Source: CAVROP01 sp050012175 | Lineage (GTDB): Bacteria; Acidobacteriota; Terriglobia; UBA7540 | Reading direction: 5' to 3' | DNA length: 64,000 nt | Assembly: GCA_050012175.1 (NCBI GenBank) | Contig: JBEKHR010000010.1 | Span: 1 to 64,000 of the forward strand | Shown here: positions 1 to 10,000 of the stretch, piece after piece | Numbering within the stretch: the first letter of the stretch is position 1 | Layout: each line of letters starts with the position of its first letter | Notes under the pieces: model-generated | What the model saw: the letters and a program-made list of their open reading frames with translations, nothing else | Told to the model about the DNA's origin: nothing | Database searches by the model: none | Translations under genes and position numbers: made by a program

Positions 1-644
1 GGCCCACCGACCGCCTCGGCGGTCCCATCAACGGAGGTAAATAACACTTCCGTCTTACGTCCACAAGCGGAGCCGCTACGTTCTTACATGCTCGTCGGGC
101 TGGGGCGAAGCCCCGTTAGTGTCCTGAATCAGAAGTTCGCTTACAAAGTGTTTCTCATGCGGGCGGTCTTTTCTGAGCCCCGTTAGGGGCGGAAGATTGT
201 AGCCCAGGGCGCAAGCCCTGGGGGAGGGCCCTCACCCTGCCTTCGGCACCCCTCTCCCGCCCGAGCGGGAGAGGGGACGGGGGTGAGGGAGGGCTCGCCG
301 ACCCATCCCGCCCTGCGGGACCGTGGGCTACATTCTTTCGCCCCGACAAGTCGGGGCTGACTTATTCAACGAACTTCTGACTCAGGACACTAGAGCAGTG
401 ACCCGCCGCGGCGGGACGAGTGACGAGCAGAATTTTGAATAGTGAATGGTGAATAGTGAATGGTGAATTGCGGACGCAGAGTTTGCTTTGCGCGCCGCGC
501 CCGGGGCCTCTCACTGCGAGGCTTCCTCGGTTCACAATTCATAAGTTACTATTCACCATTCATAATTGGCCCAGCCCCTCGTCCCCACTTTTCTGCTCTC
601 CGCCCACTGCCCACTGCCTACTGCTCGCCGCCTACTCTCACGGG
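1..644. other. Intergenic stretch downstream of lpxD, repeats only
   Basis: No convincing gene. It holds a TA-ended inverted-repeat element (117-392), a copy of a short palindrome GACCCGCCGCGGCGGGAC at 400-417, and a word-repeat array from about 432 to 640. In the array the word gtgaatagtgaatgg recurs and then returns as its reverse complement (about 530-570), followed by repeats of the word actgcccactgcc. Open frames here are reading through repeats. Confidence 0.7.
117..392. mobile_element. MITE-like element A, copy 1 (TA-ended terminal inverted repeats)
   Basis: The left end 118-139 and the right end 370-391 are inverted repeats of 22 bases with one mismatch (left agtgtcctgaatcagaagtt; the right end is its complement). 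A TA dinucleotide sits at both outer edges, as expected for TA-target transposition of the IS630/Tc1-mariner kind. The 230-base interior has no transposase and is full of palindromes, such as the gccccgac/gtcggggc hairpin near the right end. A second, more diverged copy lies at 15573-15854. Family assignment is inference from the ends only. Confidence 0.75.
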
Positions 645-1667
645 CTAGGGGTTCTGGCTCTCCTTCTCCAGGAGCTCACGGACCTTGCGGTAGGTAGCAT
701 ACATTTGCGGAAGCCGGGCATAAGCCGCGACACATCTGATCCACAGCGAGTTGTCAATAGCCGGGGAGCCGGACATTATGCGGTTGGGTTCGACATCACT
801 GTGAATGCCGGATTGGGCGGACACCACCACATTGTCTCCGATAGTCACATGGCCCGCTATGCCGACTTGGCCGGTGAGGATCACGTTCCGGCCCACTTTG
901 GTGGTACCGGCAAGGCCCACCTGTCCGCAGAGGAGAGTATTCTCCCCGATTTCGCAGGCGTGTCCTACCTGAACGAGATTGTCGATTTTTGCGCCGCGGT
1001 GGATGCGCGTTTCTCCCACGGCGGCCCGGTCGATACAGGCATAGGCTTGAATCTCGACACCATCCTCGATGGCCACCGTCCCGGACTGCACTATTTTGTA
1101 GTAAGAGCCATCCGCCTGGCGTGCGAACCCGAAGCCATCCGTCCCGATAACCGCGCCATTCTGCAAGGTCACGTCGTCGCCGATGCGAACGAATTCACGT
1201 ACCACCGCATGCGCATGGGCGAAGAAGCGGCGTCCAATCCTGGCCCCTCGGTAAACCACCACGTGGCTTTTCAGCACGCAGTCATCCCCAATCTCCACTC
1301 CTTCTTCGAGGACCACGTAGGGGCCGATGGAAGGAGCGCGGCCCAATTGGACGTCCGGGGCGATGACGGCCGTGGGATGAATGCCCGGTGGAGGCCGGTA
1401 AAGAGGATGGAAGAACTCCAGGGCCTTGGCAAACGTGAGGTAAGGATTCGCCGAACGCAAGGCGGGCCGGCCCTCCAGGTCCTCCTCCGGGCTGGCAATG
1501 ATGGCCGCCGCGCGTGTCGTCTTGATTTTGCGCAGGTACTTAGGATTGGCAAGAAAAGTCAATTCGCCGGGTGTAGCCTCGTCCATTCCGGCGACGCCGG
1601 TGATTTCGAGTTCTTCCGGACCTTCGAGCTGGCATTCAAGCCGCGCCGCAATTTCACCCAGTTTCAT
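645..1667 (-). CDS. lpxD: UDP-3-O-acylglucosamine N-acyltransferase LpxD
   Basis: Third step of lipid A synthesis: transfers a (3-hydroxy)acyl chain from acyl-ACP to the 2-amino group of UDP-3-O-acyl-glucosamine, in the cytoplasm. The 340-residue product has the usual length: an N-terminal uridine-binding domain (about 1-100), then hexapeptide left-handed beta-helix repeats (about 100-300) and a C-terminal helix. The catalytic His lies in NLVQVGHACEIG (H236). The start at 1667 is chosen because a clear AGGAG lies just upstream; the reading frame stays open 59 codons further, but that part looks non-coding. The stop codon falls at the edge of a word-repeat array. It stands alone, not beside lpxA/fabZ. 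It implies a diderm cell making lipid A. Confidence 0.95.
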   Translation of the reverse strand: MKLGEIAARLECQLEGPEELEITGVAGMDEATPGELTFLANPKYLRKIKTTRAAAIIASPEEDLEGRPALRSANPYLTFAKALEFFHPLYRPPPGIHPTAVIAPDVQLGRAPSIGPYVVLEEGVEIGDDCVLKSHVVVYRGARIGRRFFAHAHAVVREFVRIGDDVTLQNGAVIGTDGFGFARQADGSYYKIVQSGTVAIEDGVEIQAYACIDRAAVGETRIHRGAKIDNLVQVGHACEIGENTLLCGQVGLAGTTKVGRNVILTGQVGIAGHVTIGDNVVVSAQSGIHSDVEPNRIMSGSPAIDNSLWIRCVAAYARLPQMYATYRKVRELLEKESQNP

Positions 1668-2136
1668 TGTTGTCTCCTTTTCAGAGTTCGTCCGGGGGAA
1701 CAACCGCCTGGACTGAGCAGGCAATCCACCCCGAAGCCGCAAGGTTAGCAGCGGTCCGCCGTTTAGGCAATGCCTCGCACAGAAGTAATGGTACGCTGGT
1801 GCGCTTGGCAGAGAGGGGGAAACAGAAGTAAGCTCTCGGAACACCTACCTCTCCGGTGGCCCGATGGGAAGGCTGATGGAGCCGGCCGCCAGAGAGTGAC
1901 ATGATCTGGCTCCCGGTCTGGCGCGAAGAGCATCGTGCCCTGTTGGCGTGCGGCGGGGATGGGAAACGTGGCACTGGCTTTCCACTGATTGAGCGTCGCC
2001 GCCGGGTTCATTTCCGGGGTCAGGTCGGAGGTTTGCGCCCAAACATTTCATTGACCGCTAGGAGTTTCCTCTTGCCACGATGGCAGAAACGAGATAAGCT
2101 ATGCTTGCCTGTGAGGCTCGTTTCGGTGGAGAGCCT
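1668..2136. other. Divergent intergenic region between lpxD and the PilZ gene
   Basis: About 470 bases between two divergent genes; it must hold both promoters. I see no recognisable gene, RNA or strong repeat, and no promoter good enough to call. Confidence 0.5.
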
Positions 2137-2466
2137 ATGATTAACAATCAACGCGCCGGAATCCGCATTCCGGTGGAATTCCCGGTAGAAGTGCGCTGGA
2201 AGAGTCGCTGGGGCCGCGCTCGCCACGTGGAGGGAAAGACCGGAAACATCAGTGGGAACGGGTTGTTCATGCGTATTCCCATCCGCCCTCCCCGCGAGAC
2301 ACCCGTAACCATGAGAGTAATTCTCCCTGTGACTGTTACGCGTGTCCCCGTTGAATTGCGTTGTAATGGGCGGGTCATCCGTTGGAGCTGCCCCGGCGAG
2401 TCGAGGGGGATGGGCGCCACGATTGACGAGTACGAATTCCGGCCCACGCGCACGCAAGCTCTTTGA
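2137..2466 (+). CDS. Single-domain PilZ protein (c-di-GMP receptor candidate)
   Basis: Product of about 109 residues made almost entirely of one PilZ domain. The opening Arg-rich stretch (QRAGIRIPVEFPVEV) matches the usual RxxxR region, and GNISGNG matches the (D/N)xSxxG motif; together these bind cyclic di-GMP in known PilZ proteins. The rest alternates hydrophobic strands as in a beta-barrel. The ATG at 2137 is preferred over one 36 bases upstream because GGTGGAG precedes it and the domain starts there. A LuxR-type regulator follows 160 bases downstream on the same strand, so the two may be co-expressed. The target is unknown. Confidence 0.8.
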   Translation: MINNQRAGIRIPVEFPVEVRWKSRWGRARHVEGKTGNISGNGLFMRIPIRPPRETPVTMRVILPVTVTRVPVELRCNGRVIRWSCPGESRGMGATIDEYEFRPTRTQAL

Positions 2467-2625
2467 CGCTATCTGAATAGAGGATGCAAGATTCCTGGCG
2501 ATTCAGCCATCATGCACGGCGCGGTGGTAGTGCATTCCCAAAGACCAATCAAGAACTCCATGGGCGGCGCGCGTCGTGGAGCCAGATCGCCCTCGCAAAC
2601 ACGTGGCATTGGGACGTGATTCTGG

Positions 2626-3324
2626 ATGAGCCTCCGCAACGGCGGGAAGAAGAAGATCCGGGTTCTTATAGCCGACCGTGAAGGCATCTTCATGATTGGG
2701 CTGAAGAAGCTCTTCGCGGTGGAGGATGACCTGCGCGTCGTCGCGCAAGCCCAGTCCGCCCCGCAGTTGATCGAACTGACGAAATCCCTGCGCCCTCATC
2801 TGTATTTTATTCAGGCGGAAATCATAACGGAAGCTGGCGGCAATCTGCTTGAGGACATTCGTAAACAGGCGCCTAAGTGTAAAATCGTGGTCACGTCCTC
2901 CTCAATAGCCGAAGAAGAGGAGGGCATGCGATTCATCCAGTTGGGCGCTTCGGGCATCATTCTTAAGTCAGTGGAACCGTCGCTGTTCATTAAGTGCGCT
3001 CGCAAGGTAGTTTGGGAGAACGAAGTCTGGTTGCCGCGTCAGCAGGTTGCCCGCATAGCGAAGATTGCGGAAACGGGTGCCTCCCGACCACTAAGACCCG
3101 TAGATACGTTGACGCAGAGAGAGAAGACGATAATCAGCTACTTGATGCAGGGATGGCGAAATCGGGAAGTCGCCCAGCATCTGTCCATTACCGAACAAAC
3201 GGTGAAGAATCACCTAAGGTCAATCTACGATAAAGTTGGGGTTTCGGACCGTCTGGAGCTGGTGCTTTACGCCATCCATCAGAAGATGGTACTTCCCCCC
3301 GTACAACCGCCCGCCTCCGGCTGA
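2626..3324 (+). CDS. LuxR/NarL-type response regulator with degenerate receiver
   Basis: A 232-residue two-domain protein. Residues about 10-130 form a CheY-like receiver and about 155-225 a LuxR-type helix-turn-helix (TLTQREKTIISYLMQGWRN, then EQTVKNHLRSIYDKVGV). In the receiver the phosphoacceptor position is Gln63 (PHLYFIQAEI, where family members read PDVVLLDxxM). The switch Thr (VVTSS) and conserved Lys (ILKS) remain. It is therefore probably a phosphorylation-independent or ligand-gated transcription regulator. No kinase gene is adjacent; its neighbour is a PilZ gene. The ATG at 2626 has no strong ribosome binding site, so the exact start is uncertain. Confidence 0.85.
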   Translation: MSLRNGGKKKIRVLIADREGIFMIGLKKLFAVEDDLRVVAQAQSAPQLIELTKSLRPHLYFIQAEIITEAGGNLLEDIRKQAPKCKIVVTSSSIAEEEEGMRFIQLGASGIILKSVEPSLFIKCARKVVWENEVWLPRQQVARIAKIAETGASRPLRPVDTLTQREKTIISYLMQGWRNREVAQHLSITEQTVKNHLRSIYDKVGVSDRLELVLYAIHQKMVLPPVQPPASG

Positions 3325-3439
3325 GGCACGCGCCCAGCCTGCCCGTTAATATTACTCGTCAAATTCCGTGCACTCGGAATGATGCAGAGACCAATGAGAC
3401 TTGACCGGGATACCTTTGATCGGGAGCAGCCCCCAAGTG

Positions 3440-3463
3440 CGGGTTTCCCGGCATCCTGCTAAG
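3440..3463. repeat. Solitary end of the CTAG-type element (family B)
   Basis: The sequence tttcccggcatcctgctaa matches the right end of the family B elements (for example 15995-16018 and 22895-22917), with CTAA instead of CTAG. It ends 4 bases before the stop codon of the minus-strand gene at 3468. No partner end is seen, so this is a remnant or solo end. Confidence 0.5.
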
Positions 3464-3467
3464 GCTG

Positions 3468-4019
3468 CTATTTTTCCTCCCGCTCTGCAGCAGGGAAAAG
3501 ACCAATCTGGCCTTCGGCAGTTGCGGTGTCACCGTGAAGTCCGCTCCCCTTTTGCGATAGCTTTCTCGGTCGCGCAATGGGTATCACGCCCAGGACAGTA
3601 ATCTCGCTTAGCGCAGTTCGGGGAACGAAGATTCGCAAGTTGTTGGAGTAGACGTCCGCTGGCGTAACCAGAAATCCCTCCGGGCTGAGTTCCACGAGGT
3701 TGCTGGGCAGAAGTCCTTCCAGCACCTCCTTATCCTTGAAAGTCACCCGAACCCAAAGGCCGGCCAAACGGGGGCGGCTCTGGAAAAGTTTGCGTTCTGA
3801 CCGCTGGGGGTTGCCGTCGAAATCCCTCACGAAGAAGACGCCCTTAATCTCATGCAAGGGAATATTGAGAGTCCGGCCTTCACGGTCGAGCATCCGGATG
3901 CCGTTTGGCCCCAAATAGGAAGCGGAGTCAACAAATCCCTTCACGAGGCCATGATCCAGCCTACGTACCACCACCTTCTTGTAAGTCGATTTGTGGTTGT
4001 CTTTCACGAGAGGCGCCAT
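3468..4019 (-). CDS. Conserved hypothetical protein, DUF6982-like N-terminal region
   Basis: A 183-residue soluble protein of uncertain function. The opening (YKKVVVRRLDHGLVKGFV) resembles a small beta domain seen in acidobacterial and deltaproteobacterial proteins (KVVVR-x-D-G-x-x-KG), often near PilZ or two-component genes. A second similar beta module follows at about 85-145 (LWVRVTFKDKEVLEGLLPSN). No signal peptide or membrane segment is seen. The start at 4019 has no strong ribosome binding site. The family name is from memory and weakly held. Confidence 0.55.
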   Translation of the reverse strand: MAPLVKDNHKSTYKKVVVRRLDHGLVKGFVDSASYLGPNGIRMLDREGRTLNIPLHEIKGVFFVRDFDGNPQRSERKLFQSRPRLAGLWVRVTFKDKEVLEGLLPSNLVELSPEGFLVTPADVYSNNLRIFVPRTALSEITVLGVIPIARPRKLSQKGSGLHGDTATAEGQIGLFPAAEREEK

Positions 4020-4276
4020 CCGCGGGAAATTTGCTTGCCGTGAAATGCAGCTTGGCCACGGAAAACCGCTTGTGCTAGTATAGGTGTTGAGCTAGGCCTG
4101 TCAAGTCTTTCGGCGCAGAGTCGGAGTGCGAATTCTTGAAGAAGGCTCATAATCTCTTGAAAAATAGTCGCTTAGTTTTCAGAGCGCAACTCGTGTCGTG
4201 GCTCTGCGGCAGCCCAAGCGCGTTCGTCGGTTCTTGTCGCGTCCCTTGATTTCTCTGGCTACACTCCTGAGGTAGA

Positions 4277-5299
4277 GTGACGAGAATGCCCGGCCGAAGC
4301 AAAGCTGAGCAGGAAAACGGAACGGCAGCGGACCACTTTGATCCGAAGCCGGCAAGCAGAGTGGCTGGCAGGAATGCATTTTGCGGCCGGCAAAATGGTT
4401 TGGATTCTTCACCGGGGCTACGCGAAGTCCATGACTACCTTGATTATGCACGTGTGGAAAGAGGCCTTGCCGCCAACAGTATCTCGAATTACCAACGGGA
4501 CCTTATCCATTTCTACGGATTCCTGCGTGGCCGCGGGAAGAGTTTTGCGGAGGCAGACCGAGATGATGTTCGCGCCTTCCTGGCCGCCCTTTATGGCCGG
4601 GGGCTGAGCGCTCGAAGCGTGGCTCGTCATCTGATTTCCCTACGAAATTTCTTTCGATTCCTAGCGAAGGAGGATAGGATCCACAGCGATCCGACGGCGG
4701 AAGTCGATGCGCCCAAATTGGAACAAACGCTGCCGAGGTATCTCACCACCGACGAGGTTGACACTCTCCTAAGACAACCTGATATCTCCACGCCCCTTGG
4801 CCTTCGAGACAAGGCTATGCTAGAGCTCTTGTACGCCACCGGCATGAGGGTTTCTGAGCTGGTTCATCTTCGTTGGTCGGATCTTGATTCCGGTCTGGGC
4901 ATCGTTCGTTGTTTGGGAAAAGGAAACAAGGAGAGGCTAATCCCCGTTGGCAAGTCTGCTCTGCGCGCTGTGGAAGCTTACTTGCTCGGCGGCCGCTCAG
5001 CATTCGGCAAGAACGGTCAGGAGCCCTTCCTCTTTCTCAACCGCCGGGGAGGGCCACTATCACGGGTGGGATTTTGGAAAATTCTGGCTGGGTATGGCCG
5101 GCGGGCGGGGATTGCAGTTCCCCTGACACCGCACCTGGTGCGTCACTCTTTCGCCACGCATCTGCTCGAACGCGGAGCTGACCTGCGCTCGATCCAACTT
5201 ATGCTAGGTCACAGTGATATCTCGACAACTCAGATATATACGCACGTTTTGACGCAAAGGTTAAAGCAGGTCTATCAGACTCACCATCCTCGAGCCTGA
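4277..5299 (+). CDS. xerD: Tyrosine recombinase XerC/XerD
   Basis: Site-specific recombinase, expected to resolve chromosome dimers at dif with FtsK. It has an N-terminal SAM-like core-binding domain (about 50-135) and a catalytic domain (about 155-340). Catalytic residues are visible: Arg in ATGMRVSELVHLRW, Lys in LGKGNKERLIPV, HxxR in LTPHLVRHSFATHLLERGA, His in LMLGHSDISTTQIYTHV and the Tyr in the same motif. The first 45 or so residues are extra compared with most XerD proteins; the GTG at 4277 or ATG at 4286 are both possible. It is followed after 44 bases by a nucleotidyltransferase gene. XerC and XerD cannot be told apart here with certainty. Confidence 0.88.
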   Translation: MTRMPGRSKAEQENGTAADHFDPKPASRVAGRNAFCGRQNGLDSSPGLREVHDYLDYARVERGLAANSISNYQRDLIHFYGFLRGRGKSFAEADRDDVRAFLAALYGRGLSARSVARHLISLRNFFRFLAKEDRIHSDPTAEVDAPKLEQTLPRYLTTDEVDTLLRQPDISTPLGLRDKAMLELLYATGMRVSELVHLRWSDLDSGLGIVRCLGKGNKERLIPVGKSALRAVEAYLLGGRSAFGKNGQEPFLFLNRRGGPLSRVGFWKILAGYGRRAGIAVPLTPHLVRHSFATHLLERGADLRSIQLMLGHSDISTTQIYTHVLTQRLKQVYQTHHPRA

Positions 5300-5343
5300 A
5301 CTTCAGGCCCCTGGGTTTTCAAGGAAATGGACGCCCAACTCCC

Positions 5344-6876
5344 ATGAGCGACTACAACTTTCTGATGGAAAGCAAGCTCTCGCAAGAGCAATACAGTGTA
5401 CTAGGCCTGATCAGCCGCTCGGCCTACGAACAGGGGTTGAACCTGTACCTCGTGGGAGGTGCGGTCCGAGATCTGACGTATGGGCAACAGGTGGTGCGTG
5501 ACCTGGATTTCGCCCTCGAAGGCGATCTCAGGAAGATTCTTCGCCGCTTGGGATCAGAAGACTCGTCACCCATGACGGGGTTCTCATCGCGCCCAGTCAT
5601 GGGCAACGGAGAGCCTCTGGCGCTTGAGTATCAGGAGTTTGACCCACATATTGCCGCGGCGGAACTTTGGTTCACGAATGGAGTGCGAGTGGAACTGGGC
5701 CAGTGCCGGGTGGATCTCTTTTCGAAACCCGGCCAGCGTCCGGAGATGCGACCCGCCACCATATTTGAAGATCTGAAGCGGCGTGATTTTTCACTAAATG
5801 CCATGGCGATTTCGCTCCATCCAAACTCGCGCGGCTTGCTTCTTGACCCTACCAACGGCGCTGCGGACATCGAAAGGCGGGAACTCAGAGTTCTGCATCC
5901 CCGAAGCTTTTCTGAAGACCCACTTCGGATTTACCGACTTCTGCGGTTTGGACTGCGCCTTGATTTCACGCCTGAGGAACGGACCAAGAAGTACTTCGAG
6001 ACGGCCCTCCAGAATCACGCCTGGGAACGACTGGGTGCGGATCAACAGGGCCGTGAGCTCCGGGCGATCCTGCAGGAGGAGAACCCAGCGCGTGTTCTCA
6101 AAGTGCTTGTCGAGCGGAAACTCCTGGGGGGGCTGGACAAGAAACTGGCGTCCGCCCGGATAACCTACGACCGCTTTTCCAGGAGCCGCTCGGCGGCCCA
6201 GACCGTTCCGGGGGCCGATTCCTACCTGGTCAATTTTCTTTGCCTGGTGGAAAAGCTGAGTAGCAGTGAAAAACTAAGGATGGCGAAGAAGGTACTGAAA
6301 ATCGGCAAAGTGATCAAGGAAGTCCTGAACATGGAGCGGGACGCCACAAAGCTCGCCCGGGTACTCGCCAGCTCGAAAGCCGCACTGCCGCGCCAGGTCT
6401 ACACTCTGCTCGCCAAAGAGTCCCGCCACCTCTTGCTCTTCCTGCTGGTTTATTACCCGCAGGCCAAGGTTCATTCTCGCGTCAAAAACTATCTGACCAA
6501 GTACTTGCCGCTTCGGGCAAAGCTGCCTCGAGCGGAATTACAGGCCCTGGGATTCAAACCCGGAGCCAAGTTCGATCAGATCATCGAGAGCGTTTTCCTC
6601 GATCAGGTGGATGGCAAGATTAAAACCCCTCAGCAATTGACAAAAGCCTTGCGCGAAAGGGCCGGCATCAAAGAGCCGCCGCCTGCGCCTGAACCTCGCA
6701 TGCACCGCCCACGGAAACCCAAAGAAATGGCGAAGCCCAAACATCTCGGGCAGGAGGCGGGGGCGCCTTCGGTCAATCCTCCCCAGAGCCTATCTCCGGC
6801 CCAGAGTTCGCCGAGGGCAAAGGATAAGGGAAAACTACCTGGCAAGACCCATCTGGCAGGGCGACTGAAGTATTAG
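5344..6876 (+). CDS. cca: CCA tRNA nucleotidyltransferase / poly(A) polymerase family
   Basis: Class II nucleotidyltransferase that adds CCA, or A residues, to tRNA 3' ends. The head domain shows YLVGGAVRDLT and VRDLDFALEG (the metal-binding DxD). RRDFSLNAMAI and EDPLRIYRLLRFGLRL are the family motifs for nucleotide selection and the neck domain. The head contains an extra segment (about 80-110). After about residue 440 the protein ends in a Pro/Lys-rich basic tail with no predicted fold. At 510 residues it is longer than typical CCA enzymes. CCA-adding and PcnB-like activity cannot be separated from sequence alone. It lies downstream of xerD on the same strand. Confidence 0.82.
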   Translation: MSDYNFLMESKLSQEQYSVLGLISRSAYEQGLNLYLVGGAVRDLTYGQQVVRDLDFALEGDLRKILRRLGSEDSSPMTGFSSRPVMGNGEPLALEYQEFDPHIAAAELWFTNGVRVELGQCRVDLFSKPGQRPEMRPATIFEDLKRRDFSLNAMAISLHPNSRGLLLDPTNGAADIERRELRVLHPRSFSEDPLRIYRLLRFGLRLDFTPEERTKKYFETALQNHAWERLGADQQGRELRAILQEENPARVLKVLVERKLLGGLDKKLASARITYDRFSRSRSAAQTVPGADSYLVNFLCLVEKLSSSEKLRMAKKVLKIGKVIKEVLNMERDATKLARVLASSKAALPRQVYTLLAKESRHLLLFLLVYYPQAKVHSRVKNYLTKYLPLRAKLPRAELQALGFKPGAKFDQIIESVFLDQVDGKIKTPQQLTKALRERAGIKEPPPAPEPRMHRPRKPKEMAKPKHLGQEAGAPSVNPPQSLSPAQSSPRAKDKGKLPGKTHLAGRLKY

Positions 6877-7086
6877 ACATTTTTTGGTGGCGGAACGAGA
6901 ATTTGGTTCTGGTCATTTCACCTTGTCGAGTGCGGAGGAAAGCATCCGCTATCGGCATTCAGTTACAACCCTGAGGCCCGCTTGCTCATTGTGGAGGGGC
7001 TGACGGCTGAAGGTGTTATTCCCGACTTCTGACTCCTGCACATACGTGCGCCACGACCGGACCGTTTCTGTTAGAATGTTTGCGGG

Positions 7087-10000
7087 ATGCCATCCGAAAA
7101 CTTCGTCCATCTTCATCTCCATACTGACTACAGCCTGCTCGACGGGGCCTGTGAAATCGGTCGCTTGATGGATCGCGCGGCTGAGCTCAAGATGCCTGCC
7201 GTCGCCATCACGGATCACGGAAACCTTTTCGGCGCCGTAAAGTTCTACGACGCTGCGCTGAAGCGGGGACTGAAGCCCATTCTGGGCTGCGAAGTCTATG
7301 TGGCGAGCACGAATCGCTTCGACCGCTCCCCGGACGCCGACCGGCCATACCACTTGGTTCTCCTGTGCGAAAACGAAAGAGGTTACCGGAATCTTCTCAA
7401 GCTGGCCTCTTCCGCCTTTCTGGAAGGTTTCTACTACAAGCCCCGAATCGATAAGGACCTGCTGGCGCGTCATGCCGATGGATTGATTGGCCTGTCGGGT
7501 TGTTTGCGCGGGGAAGTCCCTGTGGCCCTCAGCGCCGACAAATTCGATGCGGCACGCCAGGCTGCCTATGATCTTCGGGACATCTTCGGCAAGGGCAATT
7601 TCTATATTGAAATCCAGGACCAGGGAGTCCCTGAAGAGAAGCGTATTAACCCGCAATTGGCTCGCTTAGCACGCGACACCGGCATACCCCTTGTAGCCAC
7701 GAACGATTGTCATTACCTCACGAAAGCGGATGCGCGCGCTCAAGACGTTCTAGTCTGCATTCAAACCGGGAAAACCCTCAGCGATCCGAACCGGATGAAG
7801 TTCGCCACAGACCAGTTCTATTTCAAGTCGTTTGAGGAGATGCAAGCGGTCTTCGGTGAGGCGCCGGAAGCGCTTTCTCGCACCCTGGAAATTGCCGACC
7901 GCTGCAACGTACACCTGGAAGAAAAACAACACGTCTTTCCGCATTTCGAGGTCCCGGCCGGCGAGACGCTCGACAGTTTCTTTGAGAAGGTAACACGGCA
8001 AGGGTTTGCGCTTCGGCGCGAAAGGCTGGAGCGGTCGGCGGCAGCGGGAAGACTGCGTTATCCGCTGCAAGCCTATGAAGAACGGCTGGAGCGTGAGATC
8101 GAACTGGTCAAGCAAATGCGCTTCGCCGGCTACTTCCTGATCGTCTGGGATTTCATCCGGCATGCGCGCGAGCAATGCATTCCCGTGGGTCCGGGGCGCG
8201 GTTCGGCAGCCGGAAGCCTGGCGGCCTACTCTTTGCGCATCACGGACATCGATCCACTTCAGCACGACCTGCTGTTTGAGCGCTTTCTGAACCCCGAACG
8301 GATCAGCTTTCCGGACATCGACATCGACTTCTGCATGCGACGCCGCGGCGAAGTCATTAGTTACGTTACGGAAAAGTACGGCCGTGAAAACGTCAGCCAG
8401 ATCATCACCTTCGGAACCATGGGTGCAAAAGCGGTGATTCGCGACGCCGGCCGGGCTCTGGACATTCCCTTCGCCGAGGTCGACAAGATCGCCAAGCTGG
8501 TTCCCAATACGCTGAATATTACTCTCGCGGAGGCGATCAAGCAGACCCCTGAACTCCGCCAACTGAAGGAAAACGATCCGCGCGTGGCGGACTTGCTCCA
8601 AGTGGCGAGCCACCTGGAAGGTCTTGTGCGCCACGCTTCCACTCACGCCGCTGGGGTCGTTATTTCACCCCAACCCCTGCAAGAGATCGTTCCGCTTTAC
8701 AAGAGCAACAAAGATGAAATCACCACGCAGTACGCCATGGATGACCTGGAAAAGATCGGCCTGCTGAAAATGGATTTTCTGGGTCTTACCACCCTCACCG
8801 TCATCGATGACTGCGTGAAGCTGATTGAAGCGACGCGGGGAGAGAAACTGGATCTGGAAAACCTGCCTCTCAACGATGAAGAGAGTTATGCCTTGCTCGG
8901 AAAGGGACTGACGGCAGGAATCTTCCAGTTTGAAGGTCGGGGAATGACCGACATCCTCCAGCGTGTCAAACCCAGTCGCCTGGCGGACCTCACAGCCCTG
9001 AATGCCCTTTACAGGCCCGGTCCCCTTCAGGGTGGCATGATCGATGACTATGTTGCCCGCAAGACAGGCAAGAAGCGCGTGACTTACGACCTCCCCCAAC
9101 TTAAGGAGATTCTCGAAGAAACGTACGGCGTGATTGTCTACCAGGAACAGGTCATCCAGATCTTTAACAGAGTCGCCGGATTCACTCTCGGCGAAGCGGA
9201 TGTGGTCCGTCGCGCCATGGGGAAGAAGAAGCACGAGGAAATGGTGGCGAACCGGGAAAAGTTCCTGGCGGGTGCGAAGAAAAACAATGTTCCCGCAGCG
9301 AAGGCAGGAAGATTGTGGGAACTGGTGGAACAGTTTGCGGGTTACGGCTTCAATAAATCGCACTCGGCCGCCTACGCTCTGGTAGCCTATCAGACCGCCT
9401 ACCTCAAGACGCATTACCCGGTGGAGTTCATGTCGGCGCTCCTCTCCTCAGAAATCGGGAACCAGGACAAGTTGACGAAATACCTGAATGAATGCCGGGA
9501 CATGAACATCCCGATCCTTCCTCCGGACGTCAATTCGAGCGATCTGGTCTTCACGCCGGCAGGGAACACCATCCGGTTTGGGCTCACGGCGATCAAGAAC
9601 GTCGGGGCCGCAGCTATCGAATCCGTGCTTGCCGCAAGACGCAAACTCGGGCGCTTTGATACGCTTCTGCAATTCTGCGAGAATGTGGACTTGCGCCTGT
9701 TGAATAAGCGTGTGATCGAGAGTCTCATCAAGGCGGGGGCCTTCGATTCGCTGGGCGCTCGCCGCTCCCCGCACATGGCAGTATTGGACCGAGTCATGGA
9801 CCTTGGCCAGAAGCGGCAGCGCGAAAATGATAGCGGCCAGCATGGTTTGTTCATGGGCGATGCGAACGTAGAGCCACCTCCGCCTCTTGATTTGCCCGAC
9901 GTGCCGGATTGGACGGAGTCGGAGCGGCTGGCAGGCGAAAAAGAGGTTTTGGGTTTCTATGTCACCGGTCACCCTCTTGAAAAATACATGGGACGGCTGG

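Noticed and set aside
155..349. Small open frame inside element A, similar to one in copy 2
   Set aside because: It repeats only because the element repeats; composition is Pro/Gly/Arg-rich and reads through palindromes.
456..1748. Long plus-strand open frame across lpxD (430 codons)
   Set aside because: It is the antisense of lpxD; the minus-strand product has full LpxD motifs and a proper ribosome binding site, and the plus frame has none.
4277..5299. XerD-like gene as integrase of a mobile island
   Set aside because: The neighbours are housekeeping (cca, dnaE) and the protein has normal Xer motifs; no attachment-site repeats or cargo are seen.
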